A DNA stretch of 64,000 bases, from positions 1 to 64,000 of the forward strand of contig NZ_MRCS01000018.1 in NCBI RefSeq assembly GCF_002303925.1. The letters run 5' to 3'. The notes under the pieces were generated by a model. The model saw nothing but the letters and a program-made list of their open reading frames with translations. It searched no databases and was not told where the DNA came from. This document shows, one piece after another, positions 13,815 through 25,424 of this stretch. The stretch comes from Pseudomonas sp. ACN8. Its GTDB lineage: Bacteria; Pseudomonadota; Gammaproteobacteria; Pseudomonadales; Pseudomonadaceae. Position numbers and translations under genes: made by a program. Positions within the stretch are counted from its first letter, which is position 1. Each line of letters starts with the position of its first letter.

Positions 13815-16525
13815 TGAGCTGCCTCCTGCAGACCGTCAACGGATTTGCCAAAGATCGCTGGCGGAATGCCGGCGATGCCCGCAGGCAATGCCACCAGACC
13901 AGCACCCAGTTCTTCATTGATGCGCAGCGGCAGACGCAGGGTCTGGCCAGCCACGTTCAGGCTCAGCATGGCGCCGTCATTGACACCCAGGCGGTCGGCT
14001 TCGGACCTGGCCAGAGCAACATAAGCAGCCGGGATGCGTTCCTGAACCGGAGCGGCTTTCGAAGAGTTCTCTTCGCTGCCGAACAGGTGGAAGAACGGCA
14101 CGGCCTGCCAGGTACCAGGAGCTGGGTTGAACGCACGCGGAGCGCTGGCGAACCAGTTCAGCGAGTCACCAGTGCTTTCGATCAGGCGGGTGCCCGGGTC
14201 GCCAGCGCGGATGTGACCACCGACTTCGTCCTGGAACTTGTTCCAGGCTTGCGGCGAGTTCCAGCCCGGAGACCAGGCGAATGGTACTTGCTGACGCGGT
14301 TCGGCCGAGCCCGAGTAACCTTCCATCGAGAAGGCGAACGCGGTGTCCTTGTCCTGCGGGGTACGCGGTTCGTGCACGTTGATGTCGGCGCGCATGGCGG
14401 TACGGCCGGAGTAACGCAGCGGTTCACGGGCCAGTTTCATACCCTTGATGCGGAACGCGGCGGACGGTGCGGCATCGACGATGCGATTCAGGATTGAAGT
14501 GCTGGAAGCGACGGCAGCGGTGGCGTGGTCCAGTTGGGTCCAGTCAATCGGCTGGTTCAGCAGGGTTGCGCGCAGTGCATGCAGCCAGCGCCAGCCTTCG
14601 TGAACCAGGATGCTCGCGTCCATGTACTTCGGATCGAAGACCTGGAAGAAGCGCTGGGCGCGGCCTTCCTGGCTGACCAGGGTGCCGTCGCCTTCAGCGA
14701 AGCTGGCGGCTGGCAGAACCAGGTGCGCGCGATCGCTGGTGGCAGTCTTCTGATGGTCGGCGACGATCAGCACTTTGGCGGCGCTCAGGGCAGCATCGAC
14801 CTTGGCCTTGTCGGTACGGGTGTACAGATCGTTTTCCAGCACGACGATGGCGTCGGCTTTACCGTCGATCACGGCTTGCAGCGCGGCGTCGACCGATTCG
14901 CCACCGAGCATGGCCAGGCCGAGGCTGTTGGCCTCTGGCACGATCAGGCTGATGGAACCGTTCTTCTCGCGCAGCTTCAGAGCTTTCGCAATGTTGGCAG
15001 CAGCTTCAATCAACGCTTTGGAGCCCAGGGAGGTACCGGCGATGACCAGCGGACGCTTGGCTGCGAGCAGGGCGTCGGCGATGCGCTTGGCCAGTTCGAG
15101 CGCTTCGCTGTCCAGGCCTTCAACGGCCGGTGCGCTAGCGTCGAGGGCGTGAGCCACGGCGAAACCGATGCGGGCCAGGTCGTCTGGAGCGGCGTGAACG
15201 CACTCTTCGGCGATGTCGTCGAGCTTGGTTTCAGCCAGGCTTGCGATGAACAGCGGGTTCAGCGCGTGCTGACCGATGTTCTTCACGGCGGCGTCGAGCC
15301 AAGGCTGGACGCGCATGGCATCGGCCATGTCTTCGGCCTTGCCCTTGACCGATTGACGCAGGGACAGGGCCATGCGCGCGGCAGTCTGGGTCAGGTCTTC
15401 ACCGAGGACGAACACGGCATCGTGGTCTTCGATGTCGCGCATGTTCGGCACTGGCAGCGGGCTGTCTTTCAGTACTTGCAGGACCAGGCGGATGCGTTCC
15501 AGTTCGGCAGCTTCGATACCCGAGTAGAAGTGCTCGGCACCCACCAGTTCGCGCAACGCGTAGTTGCTTTCGAGGCTGGCGCGGGGCGAACCGATACCGA
15601 CGATGTTGCGACCGCGCAGCAGGTCGGCGGCTTTATCCAGCGCTTCGTCGAGACTCAGCTTGGTGCCGTTGGCCAGCAATGGCTGACGCGGGCGGTCTTC
15701 GCGGTTGACGTAGCCATAGCCGAAACGGCCACGGTCGCACAGGAAGTACTGGTTCACCGAACCGTTGAAGCGGTTTTCGATGCGACGCAGTTCGCCGTAA
15801 CGTTCGCCAGGGGAGATGTTGCAACCGCTGGAGCAGCCATGGCAGATGCTCGGCGAGAACTGCATGTCCCACTTGCGGTTGTAGCGTTCGGAGTGAGTCT
15901 TGTCGGTGAACACACCGGTCGGGCAGACCTCGGTGAGGTTGCCGGAGAACTCGCTTTCCAGGGTGCCGTCTTCTACACGTCCGAAGTACACGTTGTCGTG
16001 TGCGCCGTATACCCCCAAGTCGGTGCCGCCGGCGTAGTCTTTGTAGAAGCGCACGCAGCGGTAGCAAGCGATGCAGCGGTTCATTTCGTGGGAAATGAAC
16101 GGGCCCAGTTGCTGGTTCTGGTGGGTACGCTTGGTGAAGCGGTAACGGCGCTCGTTGTGGCCGGTCATGACCGTCATGTCTTGCAGGTGGCAGTGACCGC
16201 CTTCTTCACAGACCGGGCAGTCGTGAGGATGGTTGGTCATCAGCCATTCGACAACACTGGCGCGGAAGGCCTTGGATTCTTCATCTTCGATGGAGATCCA
16301 GGTGCCGTCGGTGGCAGGGGTCATGCAGGACATGACGATACGACCACGGGTGTCGTTTTCGTCGGTGTACTGCTTGACCGCGCACTGGCGGCAAGCGCCA
16401 ACGCTGCCGAGGGCAGGGTGCCAGCAGAAATAAGGGATATCGAGGCCTAGCGACAGACATGCCTGTAACAGGTTGTCTGCCCCATCGACTTCGAGCTCTT
16501 TGCCGTCTACGTGGATAGTGGCCAT
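13811..16525 (-). CDS. nuoG: NADH:quinone oxidoreductase subunit G
   Basis: 904 aa iron-sulfur subunit of the peripheral arm. N-terminal [2Fe-2S] ferredoxin domain (cysteines near 34-48: [17 protein letters not shown]), then the His/Cys cluster [12 protein letters not shown], [4Fe-4S] motif [11 protein letters not shown], and CHGCSSGCN at the start of the molybdopterin-oxidoreductase-like domain. Carries electrons from NuoE/NuoF toward NuoI. Separated from nuoF by an unusual 137-base gap with a strong hairpin. Confidence 0.97.
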   Translation of the reverse strand: MATIHVDGKELEVDGADNLLQACLSLGLDIPYFCWHPALGSVGACRQCAVKQYTDENDTRGRIVMSCMTPATDGTWISIEDEESKAFRASVVEWLMTNHPHDCPVCEEGGHCHLQDMTVMTGHNERRYRFTKRTHQNQQLGPFISHEMNRCIACYRCVRFYKDYAGGTDLGVYGAHDNVYFGRVEDGTLESEFSGNLTEVCPTGVFTDKTHSERYNRKWDMQFSPSICHGCSSGCNISPGERYGELRRIENRFNGSVNQYFLCDRGRFGYGYVNREDRPRQPLLANGTKLSLDEALDKAADLLRGRNIVGIGSPRASLESNYALRELVGAEHFYSGIEAAELERIRLVLQVLKDSPLPVPNMRDIEDHDAVFVLGEDLTQTAARMALSLRQSVKGKAEDMADAMRVQPWLDAAVKNIGQHALNPLFIASLAETKLDDIAEECVHAAPDDLARIGFAVAHALDASAPAVEGLDSEALELAKRIADALLAAKRPLVIAGTSLGSKALIEAAANIAKALKLREKNGSISLIVPEANSLGLAMLGGESVDAALQAVIDGKADAIVVLENDLYTRTDKAKVDAALSAAKVLIVADHQKTATSDRAHLVLPAASFAEGDGTLVSQEGRAQRFFQVFDPKYMDASILVHEGWRWLHALRATLLNQPIDWTQLDHATAAVASSTSILNRIVDAAPSAAFRIKGMKLAREPLRYSGRTAMRADINVHEPRTPQDKDTAFAFSMEGYSGSAEPRQQVPFAWSPGWNSPQAWNKFQDEVGGHIRAGDPGTRLIESTGDSLNWFASAPRAFNPAPGTWQAVPFFHLFGSEENSSKAAPVQERIPAAYVALARSEADRLGVNDGAMLSLNVAGQTLRLPLRINEELGAGLVALPAGIAGIPPAIFGKSVDGLQEAAQ

Positions 16526-16627
16526 GGTTCAAAGTTCTTCGTTGGCCCGGTGTCAGCGGGCGTGGCTAATGGAATCTTGTTATCCGCGTGAATCAACACA
16601 GCCGTTAAAGGCGTCATCACACGAAAA

Positions 16628-16656
16628 GCGAAGGGCACGGACCCTTCGCCTTTTTT
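16628..16656. terminator. Intrinsic-terminator-like hairpin inside the nuo operon
   Basis: Perfect 8-bp stem GCGAAGGG/CCCTTCGC with a six-base loop, followed by CTTTTTT on the + strand and by TTTT on the - strand (the nuo sense strand). It lies between nuoF and nuoG, in the only nuo gap longer than 100 bases. On the nuo strand the T-run is short, so partial termination, a processing site or transcript stabilisation are all possible. Confidence 0.55.
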
Positions 16657-16662
16657 AAGCGT

Positions 16663-18018
16663 TTACGCGCCGACTACGATCGGCCTTGCCAGAGGCGGGA
16701 CGGCGGCGCTGACAGGCGCGATACCGGCTTCGAACTCTGGACGGAAGTATTTGATTGCGCTGCCCAACGGCTCCACGGCGCCCGGTGCGTGAGCACAGAA
16801 GGTCTTGCCTGGGCCGAGGAAACCAACCAGACCCAGCAGGGTCTCGATGTCGCCTGGCTGGCCTTCACCGTTCTCGATGGCCATCAGGAGCTTGACGCTC
16901 CATGGCAAACCATCGCGGCACGGCGTGCAGAAGCCACAGGACTCGCGGGCGAAGAACTGCTCCATGTTGCGCAGCAGGGACACCATGTTGACGCTGTCGT
17001 CCACCGCCATGGCCAGGCCGGTACCCATGCGGGTGCCCACTTTGGCGATGCCGCCGGCGTACATTTGTGCGTCCAGGTGTTCCGGCAACAGGAAGCCGGT
17101 ACCGGCGCCGCCAGGCTGCCAGCACTTGAGCTTGTAACCGTCGCGCATGCCGCCGGCGTAGTCTTCGAACAGCTCGCGACCGGTGACGCCGAACGGCAGT
17201 TCCCACAGGCCCGGGTTCTTGACCTTGCCGGAGAAGCCCATGAGCTTGGTGCCCATGTCTTCACTGCCTTCGCGAGCCAACGATTTGTACCAGTCCACGC
17301 CGTCGGCGATTATCGCCGGCACGTTGCACAGGGTCTCGACGTTGTTCACGCAAGTCGGCTTGCCCCACACGCCAACGGCGGCAGGGAAGGGCGGTTTGGA
17401 GCGCGGGTTGGCGCGGCGGCCTTCGAGGGAGTTGATCAGTGCGGTTTCTTCACCGCAAATGTAACGTCCGGCGCCGGTGTGGACGAACAGCTCGAAATCA
17501 AAGCCGCTGCCCAGGATGTTCTTGCCCAGCAGGCCCGCTGCCTTGGCTTCTTCCACGGCACGGTTGAGGTGCCTGGCGGCGGTGGTGTACTCGCCACGCA
17601 GGAAGATGTAGCCACGGTAGGTTTTCAGCGCGCGGGCACTGATCAGCATGCCTTCGATCAGCAGATGGGGCAGTTGCTCCATCAGCATGCGGTCTTTCCA
17701 GGTGTTGGGCTCCATTTCATCCGCGTTGCACAGCAGGTAGCGGATGTTGATGGATTCGTCCTTGGGCATCAGGCCCCACTTCACGCCAGTGGGGAAGCCA
17801 GCACCGCCGCGACCCTTGAGGCCGGAATCTTTCACGGTCTGGACGATGTCGTCCTGAGCCATGTCGGCGAAGGCCTTGCGCGCAGCGGCGTAACCGTTCT
17901 TGGCCTGGTACTCGTCGAGCCATACGGCTTCGCCGTCGTCACGCAGACGCCAGGTGAGCGGGTGAGTTTCGGCCGAACGCTTGATGCGGTTGGCCGGACC
18001 GAAGGAAGTCAGGGTCAT
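16663..18018 (-). CDS. nuoF: NADH:quinone oxidoreductase subunit F (FMN, NADH site)
   Basis: 451 aa flavoprotein that oxidises NADH. Visible: [10 protein letters not shown] dinucleotide/FMN loop near residue 70, the [14 protein letters not shown] block, and the C-terminal [4Fe-4S] (N3) motif [12 protein letters not shown] with a distal Cys. Works with NuoE at the tip of the peripheral arm. The start overlaps the nuoE stop (ATGA). Confidence 0.97.
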   Translation of the reverse strand: MTLTSFGPANRIKRSAETHPLTWRLRDDGEAVWLDEYQAKNGYAAARKAFADMAQDDIVQTVKDSGLKGRGGAGFPTGVKWGLMPKDESINIRYLLCNADEMEPNTWKDRMLMEQLPHLLIEGMLISARALKTYRGYIFLRGEYTTAARHLNRAVEEAKAAGLLGKNILGSGFDFELFVHTGAGRYICGEETALINSLEGRRANPRSKPPFPAAVGVWGKPTCVNNVETLCNVPAIIADGVDWYKSLAREGSEDMGTKLMGFSGKVKNPGLWELPFGVTGRELFEDYAGGMRDGYKLKCWQPGGAGTGFLLPEHLDAQMYAGGIAKVGTRMGTGLAMAVDDSVNMVSLLRNMEQFFARESCGFCTPCRDGLPWSVKLLMAIENGEGQPGDIETLLGLVGFLGPGKTFCAHAPGAVEPLGSAIKYFRPEFEAGIAPVSAAVPPLARPIVVGA

Positions 18019-18512
18019 ACGTAGCCCTCGAGCAATTTGGCAACGCCTGCTGGCTGCACATCACCGAAAGTGTCGTCGTCGATCATCAACGCCGGCGCCT
18101 TGTCGCAGTTGCCGAGGCAGCAGACCGGCAGCAGGGTGAAACGACCATCGGTGGTGGTCTGACCCAGGCCGATGCCCAGCTTGCTCTGGATTTCGCTGAC
18201 CACGGACTCGTGGCCGCCGATGTAGCAGACCATGCTGTCGCAGACGCGAATGATGTGACGGCCGACCGGCTGACGGAAGATCTGGCTATAGAACGTCGCC
18301 ACGCCTTCAACGTCGCTGGCCGGGATGCCGAGGATCTCGCCGATGGCGTACAAGGCGCCGTCCGGCACCCAGCCACGTTCCTTCTGGACGATCTTCAGGG
18401 CTTCGATCGACGCCGCGCGCGGGTCTTCGTAGTGATGCAGCTCGTGCTCGATGGCCGAGCGCTCGGTTTCACTCAAGGTGAAACGGTCTGTCTGGATAAG
18501 CGTGCTGTTCAT
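18015..18512 (-). CDS. nuoE: NADH:quinone oxidoreductase subunit E ([2Fe-2S])
   Basis: 165 aa thioredoxin-fold subunit with cluster N1a. Cysteines in [11 protein letters not shown] and [10 protein letters not shown] fit the family's four ligands. Coupled to nuoF by overlap and two bases downstream of nuoCD. Confidence 0.96.
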   Translation of the reverse strand: MNSTLIQTDRFTLSETERSAIEHELHHYEDPRAASIEALKIVQKERGWVPDGALYAIGEILGIPASDVEGVATFYSQIFRQPVGRHIIRVCDSMVCYIGGHESVVSEIQSKLGIGLGQTTTDGRFTLLPVCCLGNCDKAPALMIDDDTFGDVQPAGVAKLLEGYV

Positions 18513-18514
18513 GC

Positions 18515-20305
<1,791 letters not shown>

Positions 20306-20371
20306 TTATCGCTTTCGGTCAACGTAAAGAATGAAGCCAGGTTCTCGTTCTTTTTAAGGAGCAGATCTGGA

Positions 20372-21046
20372 TCAGACTTCGTCGGGGCTGCGCAGGTTGG
20401 TTACCTGAATACGCTGTTCGCGGCGCTTTTCCTTTTCGGAAGGCATCTCGGCGCGATAAACGCCTTGATCGCCAACGACCCAGGAAAGTGGACGACGCTC
20501 CTGGCCAATCGACTCCTGCAACAGCATCAGGCCTTGCAGGAAAGCTTCAGGGCGGGGCGGGCAGCCAGGCACGTAGACGTCCACGGGCAGGAACTTGTCC
20601 ACCCCTTGAACGACGGAGTAGATGTCGTACATGCCACCGGAGTTGGCGCACGAACCCATGGAGATGACCCATTTAGGCTCGAGCATTTGCTCGTAGAGAC
20701 GCTGAATGATCGGCGCCATCTTGATGAAGCAGGTACCGGCGATAACCATGAAATCCGCCTGACGCGGCGATGCCCGGATAACCTCGGCGCCAAAGCGCGC
20801 GATGTCGTGGGGCGCCGTGAAGGCGGTGGTCATTTCCACGTAGCAGCACGAAAGACCGAAGTTATACGGCCACAGGGAGTTCTTGCGCCCCCAGTTGATC
20901 GTGCCGTTAAGCACGTCTTCGAGCTTGCCCATGAAAATGTTTTTGTGGACTTGATCTTCTAACGGATCGGAAACGGTTTCCCGTTGGCCAATCGGATATT
21001 GCTCGTTAGGAGCATCGGGGTCGATCCTGGTGAGATTGTATTGCAT
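20372..21046 (-). CDS. nuoB: NADH:quinone oxidoreductase subunit B (cluster N2)
   Basis: 224 aa. Ligands of the terminal [4Fe-4S] cluster N2 are visible: tandem cysteines in LSCCYVE, then MGSCANSGG and VPGCPPRPE. Start placed at ATG 21046, which follows GAGG by about eight bases; a longer frame would need TTG. It reduces quinone together with NuoCD. Confidence 0.96.
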   Translation of the reverse strand: MQYNLTRIDPDAPNEQYPIGQRETVSDPLEDQVHKNIFMGKLEDVLNGTINWGRKNSLWPYNFGLSCCYVEMTTAFTAPHDIARFGAEVIRASPRQADFMVIAGTCFIKMAPIIQRLYEQMLEPKWVISMGSCANSGGMYDIYSVVQGVDKFLPVDVYVPGCPPRPEAFLQGLMLLQESIGQERRPLSWVVGDQGVYRAEMPSEKEKRREQRIQVTNLRSPDEV

Positions 21047-21056
21047 TGCCAAAGCC

Positions 21057-21470
21057 TCATTGTTTCAGCTTCGCTTGCCGCTTGCGCCGAGCTTCCGGAG
21101 CCCAGTCAAGGGCGCCCACTCGGAATAGGTAGACAAGGCCTGCCAACAGAATTGCTATGAAAACGAGAGCTTCGACGAATCCGGTCCAGCCGCTTTCGCG
21201 GACGGACACAGACCATGCAAAGAGAAAGAGGGCTTCGATATCGAAGATCACGAAGAGCATCGCGACCAGATAGAATTTGGCTGAGAGCCGCAAGCGGGCG
21301 CCACCTGTAGGTAGCATGCCGGACTCGAACGGTTCGTTTTTGCTGCGGCCCCAGGCTTTTGACCCGAGGAGGCTGGAGACGCCCAGCATGAAGGCACAGA
21401 GGCCGACGACGCCTAGAAGGAAAATGGCAAAGCCCCAGTTGTGGGCCATGAGTCCTGTCGCTTCGGGCAT
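21057..21470 (-). CDS. nuoA: NADH:quinone oxidoreductase subunit A
   Basis: 137 aa, three membrane helices with the characteristic acidic residues ([19 protein letters not shown]). Start chosen at ATG 21470 (MPEATGL), the usual family start; the upstream in-frame extension has no supporting homology that I recognise. First gene of the 13-gene operon. Confidence 0.95.
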   Translation of the reverse strand: MPEATGLMAHNWGFAIFLLGVVGLCAFMLGVSSLLGSKAWGRSKNEPFESGMLPTGGARLRLSAKFYLVAMLFVIFDIEALFLFAWSVSVRESGWTGFVEALVFIAILLAGLVYLFRVGALDWAPEARRKRQAKLKQ

Positions 21471-21605
21471 GCTGGTAATCCTTAACAGAGAGCAAAGGTC
21501 TCTGAGCTTGAAAAGAAACAAAAGCAGTGACGATATGTCGCAGCAATCAATCCCGCTGATTTTATGGCTAAACACCCGGCAAGTAAAATTCCTGTAGCGA
21601 AATTT

Positions 21606-21636
21606 ATTATAGGAATAAGGACATAGCGCGCTTCAA
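21606..21636 (-). promoter_or_regulatory. Possible nuo promoter
   Basis: Reading leftward, TTGAAG (21636-21631), then 19 bases, then TATAAT (21611-21606). The -10 is perfect but the spacer is long. Would give a leader of about 130 bases containing a CAGAGA/TCTCTG hairpin (21486-21504). Confidence 0.3.
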
Positions 21637-21717
21637 AACCCCCGCAGGCCTTGCGGCTCGGGCATTAGCCGGCATTTCGTCAATTATGTTTTGTAGGGAA
21701 TGTAACGAACATTGTTA

Positions 21718-21735
21718 TTGATAAATGATAATCAA
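21718..21735. promoter_or_regulatory. TTGAT...ATCAA dyad upstream of nuoA (Fur-like)
   Basis: TTGATAAATGATAATCAA: five-base inverted arms around an AT-rich core containing ATGATAATCA, which is close to the centre of the Fur-box consensus. FNR/ANR sites have a four-base spacer, not eight, so ANR fits poorly. Lies about 110 bp upstream of the possible -10 box. Confidence 0.25.
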
Positions 21736-21890
21736 TACTGTTTGACGCGGTTTTTAAACTGCTAGTCCTTCGGATACTCGGGAAGTTGACTTATAAGGGC
21801 GTTACAGCAAGTAGCGGCGGTGAGCGTTTTAGCGGGTTTTTCTGACGGTCGTAGCGCTCTGGATCAATGATTTGCTGCGGGCACCACCGT

Positions 21891-21998
21891 CCCCTGTAGG
21901 AGCGAGCTTGCTCGCGAAAAACTCAAGAGCACCGCTGGGAGTCAGGTTTCGCGCGTTATCGTTCGCGACCATCGCGAGCAGGCTCGCTCCTACAGGGG
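21891..21998. repeat. REP doublet, spacer class A
   Basis: Forward REP at 21893-21917 and reverse REP at 21971-21998, separated by a spacer with ACCGCTGGGAGTCAGG and GCGTTATCGTTCGCGACC. The same spacer type recurs near 24.7, 38.1, 44.4 and 58.6 kb. The rest of the 21471-22116 gap holds the nuo control region and the aceA terminator; I see no gene in it. Confidence 0.85.
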
Positions 21999-22025
21999 AG
22001 GTGCGGTGTTTGTTGAATCGCAGGC

Positions 22026-22053
22026 AAAAAAACGCCCCGAACCAGTCGGGGCG
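22026..22053 (-). terminator. Intrinsic terminator of aceA
   Basis: Stem CGCCCCGA/TCGGGGCG with a five-base loop, followed on the - strand by TTTTTTT. About 64 bases past the aceA stop. Confidence 0.9.
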
Positions 22054-22116
22054 TCAGATTTGCGGCGTTGCGGTTTCTAATGGGTCCGCAACGGCCGTTT
22101 GCTCAAGCGAAGCCGA

Positions 22117-23442
22117 TCAGTGGAACTGTTCTTCTTCAGTCGAACCGGTCAGTGCGGTTACCGAAGACGAGCCACCCTGGATCACAGTGGTCATGTCGTC
22201 GAAGTAGCCGGTGCCCACTTCCTGCTGGTGAGCCACGAAGGTGTAACCCTTGGCGGCGTCAGCGAACTCCTGCTCTTGCAGCTTCACGTAGGCAGTCATG
22301 TCGTTGCGGGCGTAGTCGTGCGCCAGGTTGAACATGCTGTGCCACATGTTGTGAATGCCGGCCAGGGTGATGAACTGGTGCTTGTAGCCCATGGCGGACA
22401 GTTCGCGCTGGAACTTGGCGATGGTCGCGTCGTCCAGGTTTTTCTTCCAGTTGAAGGAAGGCGAGCAGTTGTACGACAGCAGTTGGTCCGGGTATTCCTT
22501 CTTGATCGCTTCAGCGAAGCGACGAGCCTCGTCCAGATCCGGCTTGGCGGTTTCACACCAGATCAGGTCGGCGTACGGAGCGTAGGCCAGGCCGCGAGCG
22601 ATGGCCTGGTCCAGACCGGCGCGCACTTTGTAGAAACCTTCCTGGGTACGTTCGCCAGTCACGAATGGCTGGTCGTACGGGTCGCAGTCCGAAGTCAGCA
22701 GGTCGGCGGCGTTAGCGTCGGTACGAGCCAGGATGATGGTCGGAGTACCGGCAACGTCAGCAGCCAGACGGGCAGCGGTCAGCTTCTGTACGGCTTCCTG
22801 GGTAGGAACCAGTACCTTGCCGCCCATGTGGCCGCATTTCTTCACGGAAGCCAGTTGGTCTTCGAAGTGAACGCCGGCGGCGCCTGCTTCGATCATGCTC
22901 TTCATCAGCTCGTAAGCGTTCAGTACGCCGCCGAAACCGGCTTCGGCGTCAGCCACGATCGGTGCGAAGTAGTCGATGTAGCCGTCATCGCCCGGGTTCT
23001 TGCCGGCTTTCCACTGGATCTGGTCGGCACGACGGAACGAGTTGTTGATGCGCTTGACCACGGTTGGAACCGAGTCCACCGGGTACAGCGACTGGTCCGG
23101 GTACATCGATTCGGCGGAGTTGTTGTCCGCAGCCACTTGCCAGCCCGACAGGTAGATTGCCTGGATGCCGGCCTTGACTTGTTGCACAGCCTGGCCGCCG
23201 GTCAGGGCGCCCATGCAGTTGACGAAATCTTTCTCAGGACGGAAGGCCGGCTTGGCACCCTGGGTGACCAGGTTCCACAGCTTCTCGGCGCCCATTTTTG
23301 CAAAGGTGTGCTCAGGTTGAACCGAGCCACGCAGGCGGACGACGTCAGCAGCGGAGTAAGTGCGTGTCACGCCTTTCCAGCGCGGGTTTTCAGCCCAGTC
23401 TTTTTCGAGGGCTGCAATTTGCTGTTCGCGTGTCAGTGCCAT
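22117..23442 (-). CDS. aceA: Isocitrate lyase
   Basis: 441 aa. Cleaves isocitrate to succinate and glyoxylate, first step of the glyoxylate shunt. The catalytic loop [12 protein letters not shown] with active-site Cys is intact, as is FNWKKN near residue 340. Length is that of the short E. coli-type lyase, not the longer form I recall from P. aeruginosa. Transcribed alone, with a leader of up to about 400 bases and its own terminator; a likely RccR palindrome lies at 23850-23875. Confidence 0.97.
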   Translation of the reverse strand: MALTREQQIAALEKDWAENPRWKGVTRTYSAADVVRLRGSVQPEHTFAKMGAEKLWNLVTQGAKPAFRPEKDFVNCMGALTGGQAVQQVKAGIQAIYLSGWQVAADNNSAESMYPDQSLYPVDSVPTVVKRINNSFRRADQIQWKAGKNPGDDGYIDYFAPIVADAEAGFGGVLNAYELMKSMIEAGAAGVHFEDQLASVKKCGHMGGKVLVPTQEAVQKLTAARLAADVAGTPTIILARTDANAADLLTSDCDPYDQPFVTGERTQEGFYKVRAGLDQAIARGLAYAPYADLIWCETAKPDLDEARRFAEAIKKEYPDQLLSYNCSPSFNWKKNLDDATIAKFQRELSAMGYKHQFITLAGIHNMWHSMFNLAHDYARNDMTAYVKLQEQEFADAAKGYTFVAHQQEVGTGYFDDMTTVIQGGSSSVTALTGSTEEEQFH

Positions 23443-23849
23443 GGGAGATAAACCTCGTCGCGTCTTTATGAAAAGTTGTTCTGCGGTGGAAAATTCCTGC
23501 GCTCGCTGACCAGAAGCTTAAGCGGTCAAGTCGGATTCGGCGGGGAGGGCGACGGGATGAACGATGGGCTCGAGGGGAAGTGAGCAGGTAAAGGCGAACT
23601 GCGGGCGCATTCGGGCGTCGTGGGCCTTGGTGCGAACAACAGTGTGGTGCCGGGTTACCTATTACGCTTCCGTCCCTCGGGACAACTTCGTTCCAGTCGA
23701 CAACCTCGTCAAACACACCTTGTGGGCGGTACAGACACGAAGCGGTTCGCGGGGTAGGTGCGAACATCGCTTCGAAGGCCCTTGCCAGGGCCTCTGATTA
23801 GCGGGAGCGAGGCCATCATGCCTTTGCTTTTTTGGCTCGTCAAACGTTT
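23443..23849 (-). other. Long aceA upstream region without a gene
   Basis: About 400 bases between aceA and its putative operator. No open frame with a convincing start or family resemblance on either strand. Could be a long 5' leader, or hold a second promoter nearer to aceA; I could not pick a clear -10/-35 pair. Confidence 0.4.
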
Positions 23850-23875
23850 TGTAGTGCTTTTTTTTAGGCACTACA
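23850..23875. promoter_or_regulatory. Palindrome TGTAGTGC-N10-GCACTACA (probable RccR site)
   Basis: Perfect eight-base inverted arms around an A/T-rich loop. The TGTAGT...ACTACA half-sites match what is known for RccR, the RpiR-family regulator of aceA, glcB and gluconeogenic genes in Pseudomonas. The site is about 410-430 bp upstream of the aceA start and close to the 3' end of the neighbouring gene. Confidence 0.55.
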
Positions 23876-23915
23876 TCTTTGGTCTAATACGACTCGTCAG
23901 TCAGTTTTTGGTGCT

Positions 23916-24677
23916 TTAGTCCAGGGTGTCGACTTTCACCCGCAGTGTCATGTCGTTGCGGCTCTGGGTCGAGTAGCTGCGGGTCTGGCCCTGTTTGTCG
24001 GCCTGAGTCTGGCCGTTGACCCCGGCCAGCAGGATCCACTCACCGAGGTGGCCGGTGACGGTTGTGTCGGTGCTTTGTACGTTCACTACATCGGGACGTT
24101 CCTGGCTCATGCGGTCACGGTTGGTGCTGATCGACAGGTGAACGATGTCGCCGGTGACGTTTGCGGTGACGTAGAAGCCCTGGGTGACGTTGCGGTATTC
24201 GGTCTGGCTGCGCAGGTCGCCGTAGGAATCGGTCTGCGAACTGGTCAGCGGCACGCTCTGGCCGACCTGGATCAGTGCCGGCGCGCCTTCGCTGGCCTGC
24301 ACTTGCTGAATGCCGCCGTCGCGGCTGTCGGTGCTGTAGTTGATGATGCGGGTCTGGCTTGGCTTGGCGCCATTCACCGAATAACCCTGGTCACCCTGGA
24401 CGTTGTTGTCGCTGGTATCGACGGTGATCAGCAGGCGCTTGGGTGCGGTGTCGAGTTGCGAAAGAAGGGCTTTAAGTTCGTCGATCTTGCGCTGATCGGC
24501 GTTGACGATGAGTCGATTGCCGTAGGCGCTCACCTGGCCTTCCTTGCCGACGAAGTCCTGCGCCACCGGTAGCAGATCGGCGCTGGTGCGGTAGTTCAGG
24601 GGCACGATTTCGGTGGCCGCCAAGACCGAAAAACTGCAGGTCACCAGCAGCGTGGTTAGCAGGGTGCGTAGGGACAT
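23916..24677 (-). CDS. Secreted orphan secretin N-domain protein
   Basis: 253 aa with a signal peptide (cleavage likely after VLA near residue 20). Residues about 25-85 (LNYRTSADLLPVAQDFVG, YGNRLIVNAD, LKALLSQLDT) form a Secretin_N/NolW-like fold as in type II/III secretins. The remainder (QVGQSVPLTSSQT, VNVTGDIVHLSIS type strands) resembles the start of a secretin body, but the long beta-barrel portion of true secretins (500-700 aa) is missing. No secretion genes are nearby. Start ATG 24677 follows GGAGATAAC. Function unknown; envelope location is inferred. Confidence 0.7.
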   Translation of the reverse strand: MSLRTLLTTLLVTCSFSVLAATEIVPLNYRTSADLLPVAQDFVGKEGQVSAYGNRLIVNADQRKIDELKALLSQLDTAPKRLLITVDTSDNNVQGDQGYSVNGAKPSQTRIINYSTDSRDGGIQQVQASEGAPALIQVGQSVPLTSSQTDSYGDLRSQTEYRNVTQGFYVTANVTGDIVHLSISTNRDRMSQERPDVVNVQSTDTTVTGHLGEWILLAGVNGQTQADKQGQTRSYSTQSRNDMTLRVKVDTLD

Positions 24678-24704
24678 ATCCGTTATCTCCGGCTTTGTGG
24701 TGTG

Positions 24705-24804
24705 TGTAGGAGCGAGCTTGCTCGCGATGGTCGTCAACGATAATGCGTGATGCCTGATACCCCGCGGCGCTCTCAAGTCCATCGCGAGCAAGCTCGCTCC
24801 TACA
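24705..24804. repeat. REP doublet, spacer class A
   Basis: Forward REP 24705-24728 and reverse REP 24781-24804; spacer contains GTCGTCAACGATAATGCG. Directly upstream of the secretin-like gene. Confidence 0.85.
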
Positions 24805-24861
24805 AGTATTGATAGTGCCACTTTGTCGGCCCGGGATGGGGCAAGTTGAATGGTAGACAGC

Positions 24862-24897
24862 AAAACGCCCCGGCATCCGGGGATGGCGGGGCGTTTT
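24862..24897. terminator. Bidirectional terminator after the roxA/GNAT operon
   Basis: AAAACGCCCCG...CGGGGCGTTTT with a smaller internal hairpin (CATCC/GGATG). Placed to end leftward transcription from roxA and the acetyltransferase. Confidence 0.8.
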
Positions 24898-24917
24898 GTG
24901 GTGTTCTTCAGGGCCTC

Positions 24918-24982
24918 ATCGCGAGCGGGCTCACTCCTACAAGGTCTAGCGCAATCCTTGTAGGAGCGAGCCTGCTCGCGAT
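24918..24982. repeat. REP doublet, inverted geometry, short spacer
   Basis: Reverse REP 24918-24943 and forward REP 24957-24982 only about 15 bases apart. Just downstream of the GNAT stop. It and the doublet at 24705 flank the terminator. Confidence 0.8.
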
Positions 24983-24998
24983 TGGGGGCACCTCGGTA

Positions 24999-25424
24999 TC
25001 AGGCCGAGTGCCGCACCATGTCCACATGTGGAATCCCGGCTTCCAGGAATTCCTCACTGACCATGTGAAAGCCCATGCGCTCATAGAACGCCGTGGCTTG
25101 TACCTGGGCGCTGAGCATCTGCTGCTTCAACCCGCGCTCTTCGGCTTCACCGATGACCGCTTGCATCAGCGCATCGCCGACTTTCAGGCCGCGCCAGTCC
25201 TTGAGTACCGACACCCGGCCGACGTGCCCATCGGGCAGCAGGCGGGCGGTGCCGATGGGAAAGTCGCCTTCGTAAGCGAGGAAATGCACTGCATCAATGT
25301 CATCGGCGTCCCATTCCAATTCTGGCGGAACGGATTGCTCGGCGACGAACACCGTCTCACGAATGCGCCGGATCTCGGCGTTGTCCTTCTGCCAGTCTGC
25401 GACACGTACGTGAATCTTATTCAT
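24999..25424 (-). CDS. GNAT N-acetyltransferase (ElaA/YjcF-like)
   Basis: 141 aa. Core GNAT pattern: GTARLLPDGHVGRVSVLKDWRGLKVGDALMQ (acetyl-CoA loop R/Q-x-x-G-x-G/A is relaxed to RGLKVGD) and ATAFYERMGF near the C-terminus. Substrate unknown. Start ATG 25424 overlaps the end of roxA by eight bases, so the two are co-translated. Confidence 0.85.
   Translation of the reverse strand: MNKIHVRVADWQKDNAEIRRIRETVFVAEQSVPPELEWDADDIDAVHFLAYEGDFPIGTARLLPDGHVGRVSVLKDWRGLKVGDALMQAVIGEAEERGLKQQMLSAQVQATAFYERMGFHMVSEEFLEAGIPHVDMVRHSA

Noticed and set aside
21718..21735. ANR/FNR box upstream of nuo
   Set aside because: The TTGAT and ATCAA halves are eight bases apart instead of four.
24705..24982. CRISPR-like repeat array
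   Set aside because: The repeats are REP units in inverted pairs with a terminator between them, not direct repeats with uniform unique spacers, and there are no cas genes.
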